From assembly GCA_963989245.1 (NCBI GenBank), contig OZ022339.1, positions 40,501,513 to 40,565,512 on the forward strand: 64,000 nt of DNA. The letters run 5' to 3'. A program made the position numbers and the translations under genes. This document shows, in pieces, positions 47,189-60,992 of the stretch. Position 1 is the stretch's first letter; every line of letters starts with the position of its first letter. The notes beneath the pieces were generated by a model. It was not told where the DNA came from and made no database searches. It saw only the letters and a list, made by a program, of their open reading frames with translations. This DNA comes from Nansenia antarctica (taxonomy: Eukaryota; Chordata; Actinopteri; Argentiniformes; Microstomatidae).

Positions 47189-49828
47189 AATAAGAGAATG
47201 TGTGTGTGCGAGAGAGAAATGCGACATAGCAACAAGCTTCCATTTCCAGTGCCTTCACAAGTCGGCCATGTTGAATTTATCAGCAGTTAATGTGATTAAA
47301 CAAGGACTCATGCATGGAAATTAGGCCAATTTGAGAAATAGGCAAAATCAAAGGGAAACAAGAGGAGAACCGTAGGAAGATATAACGCAATAATGTAAGC
47401 ACCCTGCACCCCACAGCACTGACAGTGGTACCAGTTGTTTCATCCAGGTTAATAAACCATGGATGGGGTCAATTGGAGTTTCAGTATCTTGGCATGAACA
47501 TGGAGGTTAACTGTAACAATGCAAACTGATTACCTTTCCTCTATGGGTGGATTCAAATGAACATGAATATGAATCATCTTGCAGGCATTGATAGTGTACG
47601 ACAGCTGTGTAAACCTTAACGTAAATGCAAACCATCTTGAATGATTTCTACTCTCCCTGTGCGCTTCTCATTCTCCATGCATTTACTACAGAGGTTGTGA
47701 GCCCCCGAGCAATTGGGGATGAGGAGGATGACGGGAGTGAGTTGGAAGGCGTAAGGAAATGCCAGGGCAATATCAGATGTGTCACCCGCACGCTGTAGCA
47801 TCAGACAGTGAAAATGGGATAAACTAGGGGGGAGGCTGAGAGCAGAGATGGTATTTTGATAGAGCCTGCTTCGCATACGCCACCTCTAGACCTCCAAAGA
47901 ACATTATTTTCAATGAAACATGGTGGTTAGGGTGGCATAGCGACTGAGCAGGAGAGAGAGATGACTCACCCATACATACCCCGTCATCAAAATGCTTCAT
48001 TATGTATTATGTAGATTAACTACTGTAGTCATGCATCATAAGTTGACCAGATGGCAACATTTCGGAGCCATTGTATGTTCATAGGGTTCCGATTGCTGTA
48101 TTTGAAGTCATGTACAGTATGTCATATGTTTATGTATATCATGATTGGCCACAGACAACCAGATAATCCTGTTTTTTTCGCAACAAACATTAGTGAAAAA
48201 TAAGAATATGTTGCGGCCATTCAATTACATATTGCCTTTCAGTTACACTCAATACTTTCTTATTCTCACTGCTGACGGAGAGGGAAGAAATTAATGAGAG
48301 TCCTTCAACATCCATGCATTGAAGGGAAGTTGATTATCAGACTTTGCAGTGGGAGAAAGTGCAGAGAGAGATATGATTTTATATAGAGCAGACATTCAAA
48401 ACTTGTCTGTGTGGCCTTGATGGATTCAGACCACAAAATCATGTCTTCAAGACGGGAGATATTCTCCATCTACAAAGAACGAAGTTGTGGTAATTGCTTC
48501 TATCCATCTACTATTCATCACAGACGCTTTGACATCCACTATAATGTTCTATTCAGATCCTAAAGAGACATTGACATTCAACATATCCCAACTATACAAC
48601 ATCAAAACCAAAGCATGTATATAATATGTGGCATGAAATAAGCGAATGCTGCAGGCACAAAAGACAATGAATCATACTCCTCATTATCAAAATCAAGCCA
48701 GATACTGTTAGTAGAGAACTGCGCTAGTCTCTCACATGGCAGGGTCAGCTGGGTACTATTCTCATTGTTTACAAATTGTTGAGTCCAACAGCTTGCCTTG
48801 CCATCTGCACAAAATGGCTGCGAGGACTAGGGGGAGCTGAGGGAGGCTGGCGTGATAGCTAGGGCTACAGCGCACTGTGCCTTTTCAGTGGGTTCTCACT
48901 GCAGGCAGGGCAGCCCCGGGATGGCATAACTGCTGCTGTCATGGTTTCCATGTCTAATCGACAATAGGTGGCTTCAAATGGGCCGTGGCGTCCATTTTAG
49001 AGGCAGTTGTAACCGGTTTCCTCAGCACAAGGGATACTGTCAGCAGTTCATCACACAGGGAGTGCAGTGTTGGATTTACTGATGGTGGCTGAGGTAAAGT
49101 TATTCTCATAGGATACGCGTATAGAGTATTGATACACACAGGGAGAATGTGGGGCACACGTATGTGTCAGTCAACCTTCCGAATTACCAAGGAGAAAGCA
49201 ATCAGAGCATCTATGAAGAGTCCTGTTCAATGCAGGAGAGAGTGACCACAGAGAATCGAGATTGCGGGAATATAAAGTTGAGAAGCCTCTCACTAGGCGC
49301 TGTCCTCTCACTGTTGGTTGGAGCGCAGTGACACCGCCAGAGCAGTTTGGGATAATTAACGGAGCGCCGTGGGTTCAATCTCATCTCTGCGGAAACAAGA
49401 GTGACAGGGAAGGTCGGCATTCCAAGGTGAAGTTAGATGCTCTTCCCGATTCAGAGGGAGCCGTCAAATGGAAAATGATTTTCCAATAAAGATGTGTGTG
49501 TGTGTGTGTGTGTGGGGGGGGGGGGTGGAGAGGGGGGTGGAGAGCAGAGATACAGTAGGCTACACAGTATGAACTGGTGAACTTGCTCACGCCACACAGG
49601 TACCAGTATCTGACAGAAAAGAGGCTTTCATGGTGGGAATTGGGCACTCTGACCACTGTCAAGGGCAGTTAGAGTGAGAGAGAGGGAGATAAATAATTGT
49701 GTGACAAATGAAGAGACGCTTCCTTTAGTATCTGTAGTATCAAGAGAGATACGGTGAGTTATTTATTTGAGTGTCTTTTTTTAAGCATCCTTTTTTCTCC
49801 CGTTCATTACTGAATTCTGTATCTTGAG

Positions 49829-49920
49829 GAGGCTGATGAAGGCAGACATCAGAGGACAGGCTCATTGTAATGCATGGAACGGAATGAGGAATGCAATTCA
49901 GTATAATATCAAACACTAAG
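49829..49920 (+). mobile_element. Half of a palindromic Tc1-like MITE
   Basis: The segment gaggaggctgatgaaggcag then aggacaggctcattgtaatg and catggaacggaatgaggaat matches the left half of the MITE type seen at 1749-1895. The mirrored half is absent or decayed. Confidence 0.55.
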
Positions 49921-50512
49921 TCTATCTGCACAGTGCACACTGATATACAACAATTTCTGGACCTCAATCAAAAAGTGAGCAACCGATGGACGATACCAAA
50001 ATAGATGATCTATTGACAGAATCTGCATGAGGCTGACTGTTCAATGGCATATCAAACATTCCTTTTGTAGCAAGCATTTCATATAAGAGTTTACATTGAA
50101 AATAAACTGATTACTGTGTAAGTTATTGTTTTGTATAATACATTATTAACCCGACGCCATGGTATTGAGCCATCGTCTTTTGACCTTAAGTGAAACTATT
50201 ACACTACAGTTTATATTAACCATGTTAGGCCATTTCCGGTTTTTAATGTCTGGCAGACATACTAATTAATTGCTCTCCTTTTAAAATATGTGCCTCCTCC
50301 ATTTTTATGGCGAAGCTATGGTATTACATTTGTATTAATTATCCAGCATATATACACCAAGCATATCTACTGCACCATTAGGCCATTTAATCGGAATACC
50401 AATTTCAAGTTTGTATTTTTCAGACACCCGATCCGTAATATAGTGCACTTATCTTAGTGTGGTTTTAATCCAGATGAACTCGAGAAATGTTCCAGGTCCG
50501 TAATACGACCCC

Positions 50513-50955
50513 TCATACCTCTATTCCACCAACCACCACCTGGTGATAGTGACGGTTCGCAGTTAGTTCAACTTGTGAACCTTCTATGAACCGGTTTGCT
50601 TTGCCTCGGGCTAGAGAGCCACGTCATTACATCACTGTATATGATTGGTCCAACATATTTGTCCTGCTCATCGTGATTGCTATGGATGGCAATTACGTTC
50701 AAGAAGAAAGGTAATTACCTAACATGTTTTAATTATAACTAATACTGAACATGAGATGTTAATGTTAGCTATAAGCTAGCTTGCTATCCCCTGAAGTAAG
50801 TGGTTCTTGGTTCTAGACCAGCCAGGTGTTGGTGCCACTGTGGAACTAGTTTTTTGGCCGAAAGCCGGATCTTTTGCTGTCGAAGTGTAATGAACTGGTT
50901 CATTATCAGGCACCAGCTTCGAACAGGCCCTCAAATTGCCTTGGTGGAAAAAGGG
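50513..50955. mobile_element. hAT-like MITE with TTCCACCAA ends
   Basis: The left ctctattccaccaaccacc is mirrored by ccttggtggaaaaaggg at the right. Internal motifs such as gttcttggttctagaccag and gaactggttc resemble a common fish hAT MITE. No clear 8-bp TSD. Confidence 0.6.
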
Positions 50956-52245
50956 CATCAGAGATGAAGAATGTGGGCTCAATGTACACTGATACTTTTG
51001 GCCTACATTTGCGATACCTTCGTCTTACAGTACTTGGATACTTTGTTTCCAACCCATTCATTTCTAACCCCTTAATGTTATTGTTTGATCTGATTTGAAT
51101 AGCTAACATTTCAACGGCCTATTCAATATTCTAATTCAACTTGAATCTAATTAAAAGATTTTTAAGAGAGAAATTGTCCCAACATTCTTCCTCAAGTAAA
51201 GTTGGAGGAACTTGAAAGTTTTAAGTATATTGCTTCTTTGTTCCGTATATCTTTTGGTGAGTCGAGAATTCCTCCATCATGTGTAACTCATTTTGTAAAA
51301 AAAACGTGGTAGTGTTTCTATGTTCAGGTTCAGTCCCTGTTCTCCATCCAGTTTGCTTTGCTTTTTTTAGATTGTTTCTAAACCCTCCCCAGATCATACA
51401 GTATCATAACTGTGCATGGATTAATGTGGGCCACATTGAAAAAAAGTGACCCCTCTCACCGTTCTCAGAAAGGTGAGTTTAGCAAGTGGAGCACAGAAAA
51501 ACTAACACTTGAGAATCAAGAAGTAATCCTGTTCCTGTTTTTTTAGCTTAGAATACGTACAGTCACTTAAAACCACTCAAGCCCAATTTTCCTCCCAAGG
51601 AGAACTCCAATGGATCTCCAATGGAATGGTGTGATTAGAATGCTAGCCAGGCAAAGCATATCTGTGTGACACTGATCCCACGATAATTGGCCATTGCTTC
51701 CACTTTTATGTCTGTGTTCTCTGCATGTGATGTAATAATGCTATATCAAGACAAATCACATAATTTAGCATGGGACATTTTGTACGAGGTAGATCTGTTC
51801 TTTAGAACAGAGGGTTTCTCCCCCTCCTCTCCAAAGTTGATCCATATTAGAAAGGCTGATTTAACATTAAACCGGTGGAAATGGACATGTGTTTCGATGG
51901 TATTAGAAGGAATACATGATAGCTCATACTGTGATAATTACAGAGAGGTGCTGTAATTAGTTTCTGTGGGAACAATCTGTTTGAATTTATTTGTCTATAA
52001 GTCAAGTGATTCTTTGAAACATTCTCAAGATTTAGCAAAAGAAAAAAGAAAAATCTAAACTCTTGAAAAAATCTTTCTTTTTTACTTTAATATGTCCATG
52101 GCAGTAAGGAGACGGATTTTAGGCTTAATGTAATCTGTTTTATCTGGAGTGTCACACTTATCGTTGTATCCTGGCCTTTTTCTTTAATGTACCATAAATC
52201 TATTATGTTAGGGGCCCTGCATGTAGAGTTGGGACTCAAATAGAC

Positions 52246-52257
52246 AACACACACACA

Positions 52258-52309
<52 letters not shown>
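52246..52309 (+). repeat. (CA)n microsatellite
   Basis: About 30 units with CGCA and TACA variants. Confidence 0.95.
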
Positions 52310-52311
<2 letters not shown>

Positions 52312-52797
52312 GTCTCCTCTTCCCGCATACATTGTCATGACAGCTGTATCTGCTGCCACTGGTTGGTGTAGAAAGTGTCTGTTTGTACTCAGATTTGATG
52401 GTCTCTGGTCAGACAGAAGTAACCAGCCTGACTCTCTCTCTCCCTCACCTTCTCTCTCTCTCTCTCCTCAAACTGTCACCCAGTGTGAAAGGGTGAGTTG
52501 CATTCTTCCTCTTATCTTTCAGCATTCTCATTCAATCTCATATTCAATGTGACAAGCCGAGCCATGTCTGGAACATATCAGATGTCACACTTCTGAGAGC
52601 TCTGGGTAACGTGAAGGTATGAGACATGGATGACACAGAAAGAGGAACAGGTCCACTGAGTCATCGGTCCTAGAGTTGCAAGACGCTGTTAGGTTGAATG
52701 TTCAAACCTCACATTCCAAACTGCTACTGACTAGTGTGATGATGAAATCAGTATGCAGTATCCTAGCACTGCCTCTGCAGAATAAGTAAATGGGACA

Positions 52798-52798
<1 letters not shown>

Positions 52799-52848
<50 letters not shown>
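52799..52848 (+). repeat. (TG)n microsatellite
   Basis: About 24 units. Confidence 0.95.
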
Positions 52849-52852
<4 letters not shown>

Positions 52853-53320
52853 AAAGAGAGAGAGAAGATGAGAAGAAAAACAAAGGAGAGATTTAGAGAA
52901 AGTGAAAGATAAAGAGATAGAGAACCAGGGAAAGAGAGAACAGAGGCTGAGATAATACAATGGGGATAGTAATCCCTCTACAGTGTGAGTCACTGAGCCC
53001 CCCCCCCCATCTCCTCCTCCTTCCTTCCCTCCCCCTCTTTCTTTCTCTAACTCTCTCCTCCTTCCCTTTTGTTTTTGGGCTTAGTGTTGCGGACCAGAGG
53101 GTCTGTATGAATCCATCTGATGTGTATCGCTTTGACCAGAGATGCAGTTTCTCTCTCCTACCTCATGTTAAGCCCTGTGTCTGAGAGATGGCGTTCCCTG
53201 TTGAACAAACTTATGTTTTAGGACGTGTTCAAAAGCAAGGACTGTGTGATCATCTAGCCTAATTATGTGTAGTTAATGTGTTTTTAACAAGTCGATGTTC
53301 TATCAGCATGTTGTGATGTG

Positions 53321-53444
53321 TTAACACTAGGAGCGCCGCGGAATTTGAATTTGTTTTGTACTCACTGGTGCTGTTTAACACCTCACGGCTGTTTAACACC
53401 TCACGGTTTAACACCTCACGGCTTTCCTAAATTCCTAGTGTTAA
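53321..53444. mobile_element. piggyBac-like MITE bounded by TTAA
   Basis: The left end ttaacactaggagcgccgcg is mirrored by tcctagtgttaa at the right. TTAA at both ends fits the piggyBac target site. The centre holds two and a half copies of ctgtttaacacctcacgg. Confidence 0.75.
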
Positions 53445-53499
53445 AGGACCTTCGCCTGTACAGTGTTGTGGAAAACGAAGGGTTCTGCCGAATGCTGCT

Positions 53500-53675
53500 A
53501 ACACTGGAACCACGTTATGAAATACCAGTTAACACAGATATCGTGAATCGTTGATGAATTGTCTTACAATGTATAGATTATCGCAGAATCGGTGTACCGC
53601 GATACTATCAGTATGGGGGGCAAAATATTGTCCGGTATCGATACGTGAGTTACCATGCGATTCCCACCCCTAACA
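53500..53675 (-). mobile_element. Fish repeat end with gggtgggaatcgc terminus
   Basis: The minus strand begins gttaggggtgggaatcgcat and continues through cgtatcgatacc, a common hAT-like fish terminus. The other end was not found. Confidence 0.4.

Positions 53676-53676
<1 letters not shown>

Positions 53677-53723
<47 letters not shown>
53677..53723 (+). repeat. (CA)n microsatellite
   Basis: About 22 CA units; a shorter (TG)n follows at 53926-53946. Confidence 0.95.
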
Positions 53724-53728
<5 letters not shown>

Positions 53729-54208
53729 ACAAGTATTGAATACTTTATGCCAAGCACAGAGAGGAGGGAAAGAGTGAAAGAGAGCGAGTATATAGAGGGA
53801 GAGAGCGTAGGGCAGACGAAAATGCTGTGTGTGAGGTCCTGATAGCTCTGGTCTTTGTGTTTGGCCACTGCTCTCTTGAACAACAACGACTCCACTGCCG
53901 CAGTGAATGAACACACCTGCGTGAGTGTGTGTGTGTGTGTGTGTGTACATTATGTGTGTGTGGGTGTACTTGGTTGTGTGTGTGTGTGAGATGTACTATA
54001 GTGCGAGACTCTCCTATCCTTCTTTCTCTGTCTTTCTCTCTGTATTTCTCTCTCTCTCTTTTAACCTCACTCTTTAAACCCCTCTCCCTTTGAAGATGTA
54101 CTTAGAAGAAACGGATGAGAAATTAAAGAATGGATGGATGGCAGCTCGCAATGGCACATAAAAGAGAAAAAAAACAGAGTTTTGTACAAGCAATTCTTCT
54201 GGGTGAGG

Positions 54209-54228
54209 TGGGGGGGGGGGGGGGGGGA
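54209..54228 (+). repeat. G homopolymer run
   Basis: About 18-20 G in a row; a (CAAA)n array follows at 54284-54310. Confidence 0.9.
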
Positions 54229-54549
54229 CTGCAGGCGATGATTTCAACTGTGAATAAAACACGACTATGTCAGATGCCAACTAACAAACAAACAAACAAA
54301 CAAACAAACACATGCAAAATGGCTGGGACGCCTTCTTGCTTATGGTAGCCAGCCTACACCAAAACAGACAGGTTGGGATTTAAGTGGGTCTTTGTACTGT
54401 AAAACAGCACTTGGGAGATTGCGGACAAATTCTAAGCACTTCTATGTGTGTCCAAAGACTACTGAAAAGAAAGAACAACACTTTACAAGGTCATCTTTTC
54501 TTTAAGTCTTGAACGGCAAAAAGGCTGGTAAATAGGTCCTGCTGCAGTG

Positions 54550-54568
54550 GATGTGTGTGTGTGTGTGT

Positions 54569-54605
<37 letters not shown>

Positions 54606-54623
54606 TGTGTGTGCGTGTGTGTG

Positions 54624-54670
<47 letters not shown>

Positions 54671-54684
54671 GTGTGTGTGTGTGT
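54550..54684 (+). repeat. (TG)n microsatellite with GCG interruptions
   Basis: About 65 units with cgcg and gcgt variants. A second (TG)n array is at 54774-54808. Confidence 0.95.
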
Positions 54685-54770
54685 TGTCTATTTGAGTCCC
54701 ATGGTGCTTGAAAATTTGTCCGTGTGCACTGTGACTGTGGCAGGGCTGATTACACACCTGGTTGGTCATG

Positions 54771-54814
<44 letters not shown>

Positions 54815-55569
54815 GGGGGGGGTTGATTTTACACCTGGTTGGTCTTGTCTGTAGAAGTCTGGTACCCTAACATGACAGACATGACCTGACGCTGCCAGAG
54901 CCAAGATAAATTAGGTGGGACAAGTCAGGCATGGTCACTCTCATATTAATGCTGCTTGATAGGTACTCGACTGGCTGGGTAACACAGAACATGGCTCCAC
55001 ATTACTGGCAAATCAACCATGGACACACACCTTTGGGGTGAATACATCTGAGTTGAGAAGTATCAAAGTGGGGGAGAATTATGAGTAATTACTTGTTTTC
55101 ATTAAGTTTCATACCCTCATAGTGCCGAAAAAAGTGACCGAACCCCTAACAGTATCTGTCGCGACCAAAAATATATGCATTGCATAATCGAGTGAAAGCA
55201 CTGGAGCAGGACATAGCATTTACCCAGACACGTTGGGAGATGGATTGTGTAACTAAATTATACATCTCTCTGTAATGGCTTTCAATGACAAGTAATATAA
55301 TAGGTCTATTTGACTCCTTATTAGGTAGATGGTGGAATTCATGTTACTCCCAGAGCCGCCTTTCAAGTTCTAATGATAAAGGTTCAAACCAAGAAAAGTT
55401 CCAGACTCTACAACACAGTACAGAGCCTCCAATGGATTCATGATGAACCAGTGAAGCATTGTTTTGTTTTCTATTGCTTTGTGTCTGCTCATAGAACAGA
55501 CCTACAGTTGCAGACCACCTAAGGCATAGAGATTATGTTAATTAGGAAAACAAGTACATGCACAAACAC

Positions 55570-55590
55570 ACAAACATGCACACACACACA

Positions 55591-55646
<56 letters not shown>

Positions 55647-55718
55647 CACACTAACACTCACACTCACACTCACACTCACACTCACACTCACACTCTCACA
55701 CACACACACACTCACACA

Positions 55719-55758
<40 letters not shown>
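55570..55758 (+). repeat. Compound (CA)n/(CACACT)n array
   Basis: CA units flank a central block of about ten CACACT/CACTCA hexamers (55637-55695). Confidence 0.95.
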
Positions 55759-55759
<1 letters not shown>

Positions 55760-56049
55760 ACACTGATTGCCTTGTCTTCCGCTGCTATTTGGTTAGTCTG
55801 TGGGGGGTACCAATCCCACCAATAACTAAAGCAGCCAAGTGTAATGATGTCATTACAATGAGACGTAATGAGAGAGAGGGAGAGGGGAAGACTGCAGGAA
55901 TGAAGCATGGGTCTTCCTAACACTATACACATTTATGTTGAGAAACCACATTTATTCAATTCACTTGGATTTATGACATCATCAGTCATCTGGCCCACCT
56001 GAACTAAATAAGTCAGTTATGGGTGTGCCTCTCCATCCATCTCCTATTG

Positions 56050-56050
<1 letters not shown>

Positions 56051-56130
<80 letters not shown>

Positions 56131-56157
56131 CGTGTGTGTGTGTGTGTGTGTGTGTGC
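56051..56157 (+). repeat. (TG)n microsatellite
   Basis: About 50 TG units with a gcgtgcg break. Confidence 0.95.
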
Positions 56158-56442
56158 GGTGCATTTGCAGCAAAAACTAATAATTCCTCACAGTATGTGA
56201 CTGCATCATGGTCCCTCTCAGAGAGGGAGAGTGGGAGGGAGCGAGTGACAGTAACACTGGTAGGTAAAGGAACAGGCAAGGTGAATGGCGGTAAGAAAGA
56301 GGAGAGAAGGAAAACAGTGAGAGAGTGCATGAGTGAAAAGAAGAGAAAGAAAGAGAGAGAGTGGGAGATCCAAAATTATGTTTTGCTTCACTCACAAAGA
56401 CCTTCACCTGCAATTCCGCAGACTTCACGGTTTCTACGCGCG

Positions 56443-56444
<2 letters not shown>
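56158..56444 (+). repeat. Inverted duplication, copy 1, between CA/TG arrays
   Basis: From gtgcatttgcagcaaaaact to cgcagacttcacggtttc. It matches the reverse complement of 61422-61666 with moderate divergence and several gaps. A (CA)n array follows directly at 56445-56503. Confidence 0.85.

Positions 56445-56505
<61 letters not shown>
56445..56505 (+). repeat. (CA)n microsatellite
   Basis: About 29 units. Confidence 0.95.
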
Positions 56506-56512
<7 letters not shown>

Positions 56513-57537
56513 TTACAAATTCAAGAGTCAGACCCTGATGTGCTGGTACAATGATGAAGGCTTCAACCTCAAACAAGGACAAGGCCATGCATCATAGAGC
56601 ATAAAATGATTTCGGGTATTTCAAAAGGAAATGTAAAAATACACCAAAACAATATCTGTGTGGTTCAGTTGACACTGCAGCCCACTCAGCTGTGAACAGT
56701 TCAACTGTCGATATGATCTGTGTGTCTGGCTAAAAACAAAGACGCTGCTCGCTAAGACCCAGGATATTGCGGCGAGAGGGAGGACCCTCATAAGATAAAA
56801 GAGAGAGGAGAAAAAGCCAGAAGTATATGAACTGCATATACTGTACCTAGAAATAAATAAAAACAGAATTTCATGAACAAAGAATGTGTTAAGCTGTAGA
56901 TAAGCTCAGTATGAAATGAGGAAGCACATCAAACAGCTGAACAAAGCACAAGGCATGATGGACTCCTTTGTCCATAACGTCCATTGTGCTAATCAATGCA
57001 GCCAGGCTTTTCTTTCACCTAGCCTAGCAAACACCTCTGCATCCCTGCGCAGATCAATGTGGAGCCGACCAGAGTCATACAGGGAGCCTAATAGAACCCG
57101 TTTAGATCCAGTATTTACAGGTTTTTCCAGAGACATCATCGTTATCGGGTGATTTTCTGCATGAGCGAATGAAAAGTTTTTATAGAGCCCAGCTGATAAA
57201 AGCTCAATGGAGCTTATCTGTGTGGGACGCATGCAAGTCGGACCTGACTAAAGCCACATCAGCTTCTCCCACTCCATGCCATGGGACTGTAAACGAGGGG
57301 CAGCTGAAGTATCCTAATACACTGTACCATTAGATCAATGGCAAACGACTAAGAGTTTTTTTTTGTGTATGTCAGCTTTATAATATGTTTTGGGCGAAGC
57401 CCATAGATCTATTGCTAAAGGAACAGCTCATGGGTATCTGGATAAACTAGTAAGCTAATGCAGTGGTTTTGGTTTTCTGAACTACACATGTGCAATGATG
57501 AATCTTTCCTGAGACCTGGAGACTTGTGTTAGCTGGG

Positions 57538-57592
57538 TTTAGCTCAGTGGTCACTGTCTTGAGGCACACAGACAATCTAGGTTTGATATCCA
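57538..57592 (+). mobile_element. Degenerate tRNA-like SINE head
   Basis: A-box-like tagctcagtggtcactgtc and B-box-like ggtttgatatcc, spaced as in a tRNA. No acceptor stem pairing, so not a tRNA gene. Confidence 0.45.
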
Positions 57593-58400
57593 GATGGGCA
57601 GAAGAACACAACCTGTATTATATATTCCAGTTGCATTTACAGATTGAACGAAATATAGACAAGTTTTTGAAAATGAAAGCAAAGGACACATGATATGGCT
57701 GGCTCTGCCATTTTATCCCATTGGGAGTTACGCTGTTGGCTGTCACTAATTTGACCTGTCACAGTCGACATCTTTGCTGACAAGGAAAGGTAACGCTTTG
57801 GCCTGAGTACCTCGGGTTATTAGAATCCATTTAACAGCTTCACAGTTTCGAAGAAATGTTAATATGTGACTACTGCTCCTTTGAAGTGAAAAGGTGAGTT
57901 ATTTTATCTACCATAGAAATATGTTGAAAATGTAAGATGAAAGAAAGATCTCTCACTGTGCCTGCCATCAGTCTGACTCTCCTGAGTGTTAATATAAGCC
58001 GTCCTCCTTCAGAAACGAGGCCAACCGTTATTATAAGGCTGGTCTCGACTGTCTCTTTCGTTAATCCATCCCACCTTGCACAGAGATTATGCATCACACG
58101 GGCTAACTTGATGATGAATCAACAATGCTTACTTCTGACTCATACAATATTTTTGCACATTGAGTGTTGCATATAGTTGTCAGTAATTAAATCCATAACC
58201 TGCGCTACCACGCCTATGTCAACGTGCAACACCACACAAAGGTATCGCATATAGTGAGAGAGCAATGTAACGTGAGATGGAGATGGAGTAAGGTGAGCAC
58301 CTCGTCTTTTGGCTATTTGTTCTGATTCCGATAATGCTTTAATTCACCCCATCCATCCTTAGACAGAGCAAGGCTGCATTTCAATGATTCAAACTCGGCA

Positions 58401-59602
58401 CATTTACATTTACATTTTTGGCATTTAGCAGACGCCTTATTCCAAAGCGACTTACAATCAATACATTTGAATACTAAGCATGTGAATCAGCAATCCACCA
58501 TTCGTTGCAGGAAGAGTAATCTAGCTCGGGCCCGGGGCCACTGATAGAAGAAGAAACCTTCTCCCTATCGCCTTCTACTATCGCCTTCTACTAAAACTTT
58601 TTTTTTTCTGGAGAAACTGAGAAACAGTACAAGGGGGGCAATAGAAGTTCTTAGGGACACAGTAGAGGGGAAAGCGGGTGTCTTTAGGAGACGTAGTGGT
58701 GAGGGTCAGAAGATGTCTCAGGAGGAGCAGTTAAGATGTAACCTGAAGAGATGGGTCTTCAGTCTACGACGGAAGATGGGTAGTGACTCAGCCGTTCTGA
58801 CGGCCGTGGGGAGCTCATTCCACCAGCGGGGAGCCAGTGTTGTGAAGAGACGTGATCGGGCAGCCCGACTGCTGTGTAGAGGAGGTGGGGCCAGTCGGCC
58901 AGCCGAGGTGGAGGAGCGGAGTGAGCGGGCAGGGGTTTGGGGGGTTACCATTTCCTTCAGGTAGGCAGGGGCTGTCCCTTTAGCTGCCTGGTATGCAAGC
59001 ACCAGGGTCTTGAATGTGATGTGAGCTGCTATCGGGAGCCAGTGCAGGGTGCGAAGGAGAGGGGTGACATGCGAGTATTTGGGGAGGTTGAATACCAGCC
59101 GGGCAGCAGCATTCTGGATGAGCTGCAGAGGTCTAATGGCTGAAGCGGGGAGCCCAGCCAGGAGTACATTGCAGTAATCCAGGCGGGAGATGACCAGTGC
59201 CTGGGTCAAGAGTTGCGCTGCCTCTCTGGTAAGGAATGGTCGTATCCTTCTGATGTTGTAGAGGAAGAATCTGCAGGAGCGAGCCGTTGCTGCAATGTTC
59301 TCCGCACAGGATAGTCAGTTATCCAGGATCACTCCAAGGTTCTTGGCTGTCAGGGAGGGGGTTACAGTAGAGTTCTCCACTGTGATGGAGAAGTCTTGGA
59401 GAGGGCAGGCTTTCCCGGGGATGAAGAGGAGCTCGGTCTTGTTAAGATTGAGCTTGAGATGGTGGTCAGCCATCCAAGTTGAAATGTCAGCGAGACATGC
59501 TGAGATACGGGTTGCCACGTGTACATCAGACGGGGGGAAGGACAGGAAGAGTTGAGTGTCGTCTGCGTAGCTGTGGTAGGAGAGCCCATGTGAAGAGATT
59601 TC
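58401..59602 (-). mobile_element. L2-type LINE 3' half, one premature stop (copy 2)
   Basis: Closely matches copy 1 (7212-8479) in the opposite orientation, from the (AAATGT)n tail at 58401 to the codon block before YADD. It starts about 60 bp further 3' in the element than copy 1. A TGA at 59315-59317 (plus-strand tca) replaces CGA of copy 1, a change expected from CpG deamination. Downstream, the frame from 59209 to 58718 is open (MTQALVISRLDYCNVLL). A T run at 58597-58607 lies in the 3' UTR. Confidence 0.92.
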
Positions 59603-60878
59603 CTCACCATCTCCTAGCCTTCCTCTATATTGGTCACAGGTAGAGAATACTGAAGGGGAAAACTATAGGGCGAAGCAGCTGAGGCCATATTGGAGGAATG
59701 ATCATAATGGACAATGGAAGATAAGGATGGAAAAGGAAAGGAAAGGAAGCCATGGATCTATGTGGATTATGCAAGGATCAGTACAGATTAACATGTGGCA
59801 TTTCTTAAATGCACAGTTTTTATAGTTTCATAACTGGAAATCTAAGGCAGAATGATAAGTACTGGCATTGGTAAATGAATAATATAGTAGGCATTTATCC
59901 TTTATAACACAAAACACAGAGCATATGAAGTTTCTCGATTTGCACCTCTGCACAAAATCATTACTTTATAGGCTAATTAGTTTATGTTTTTTGTATCAGT
60001 ATGAAGCAGATGTGGTGCTTGTTACACTTATATCCATTGTAAAACAGTAACTAAGTGCTGCAAACCATCTGTCTCCCTGAACATTTTCTGTCACATTCAA
60101 ATCACCTTTTCGACAGGTTATATATACGTAGATATAGCCTACAGGTTTCTTTTGTTCTAGTCTACCTAGTGCATGGACAGATTTATGGTCAGATTTAGCC
60201 ATTTGGCTACACTTCACCGATTGCCTTTGGTTCATTCTACCTCCTAACTCAACCACTTTTACAGTATATAATCTTTTGCACAGAAACGTCCAAATATTCC
60301 CTTCACCCTGACTTCCCAGACTCCATGCTCTGCCACTTACGGTCTCCCTGCTCAACCATTCTGGGGAATATCAGAGTAACTCGCAGCCAGGAGGGTGGAA
60401 AACCGGACAGGTACGACACTGATTACACGGCTACACTGGCACCAACATTGAACTCAGACACTGTGAAATGGCCGGCTTATGTCAAACGCAATACACATAT
60501 GTACGTGGAAGTAAAGACAAAAAAATAAAGTTCTATGAAAACAGACAGGCTGTCAGGGTAATTGGATACATCCGTGCCAGTAGCGACACGTGCTAAACAA
60601 GCAGAGAGACAATATGTCAGCTGTGGCACTGACAACATAAGAGAGGAGGGGAACCATTAGAGAGGCCCAGTCAGGCTCAATTTAACACAGGGGGCGGGGA
60701 TCAAAGCTTCAAATCAAGATGGATGGCGATGGTTTGTCTTGATCAGCCCTCTTGACACTCTGTAATCATGATAGGTGGCTTCAAGTGGCTCAGATTTGAG
60801 TTTCAAAGCCAAGACTGGCTTGTAACACTCAAGGGCACCTCCATTTGCAACGAGGAAAGTTACTGGATCGTAGGTAGC

Positions 60879-60880
<2 letters not shown>

Positions 60881-60947
<67 letters not shown>

Positions 60948-60950
60948 TGT

Positions 60951-60992
<42 letters not shown>
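60881..60992 (+). repeat. (TG)n microsatellite with TATG interruptions
   Basis: About 54 units. Confidence 0.95.

Noticed and set aside
54491..56538. Open frames rich in His-Thr or Cys-Val
   Set aside because: They are translations of CA/TG arrays.
57538..57592. tRNA gene
   Set aside because: Box-like motifs exist but stems do not pair; better seen as a SINE relic.
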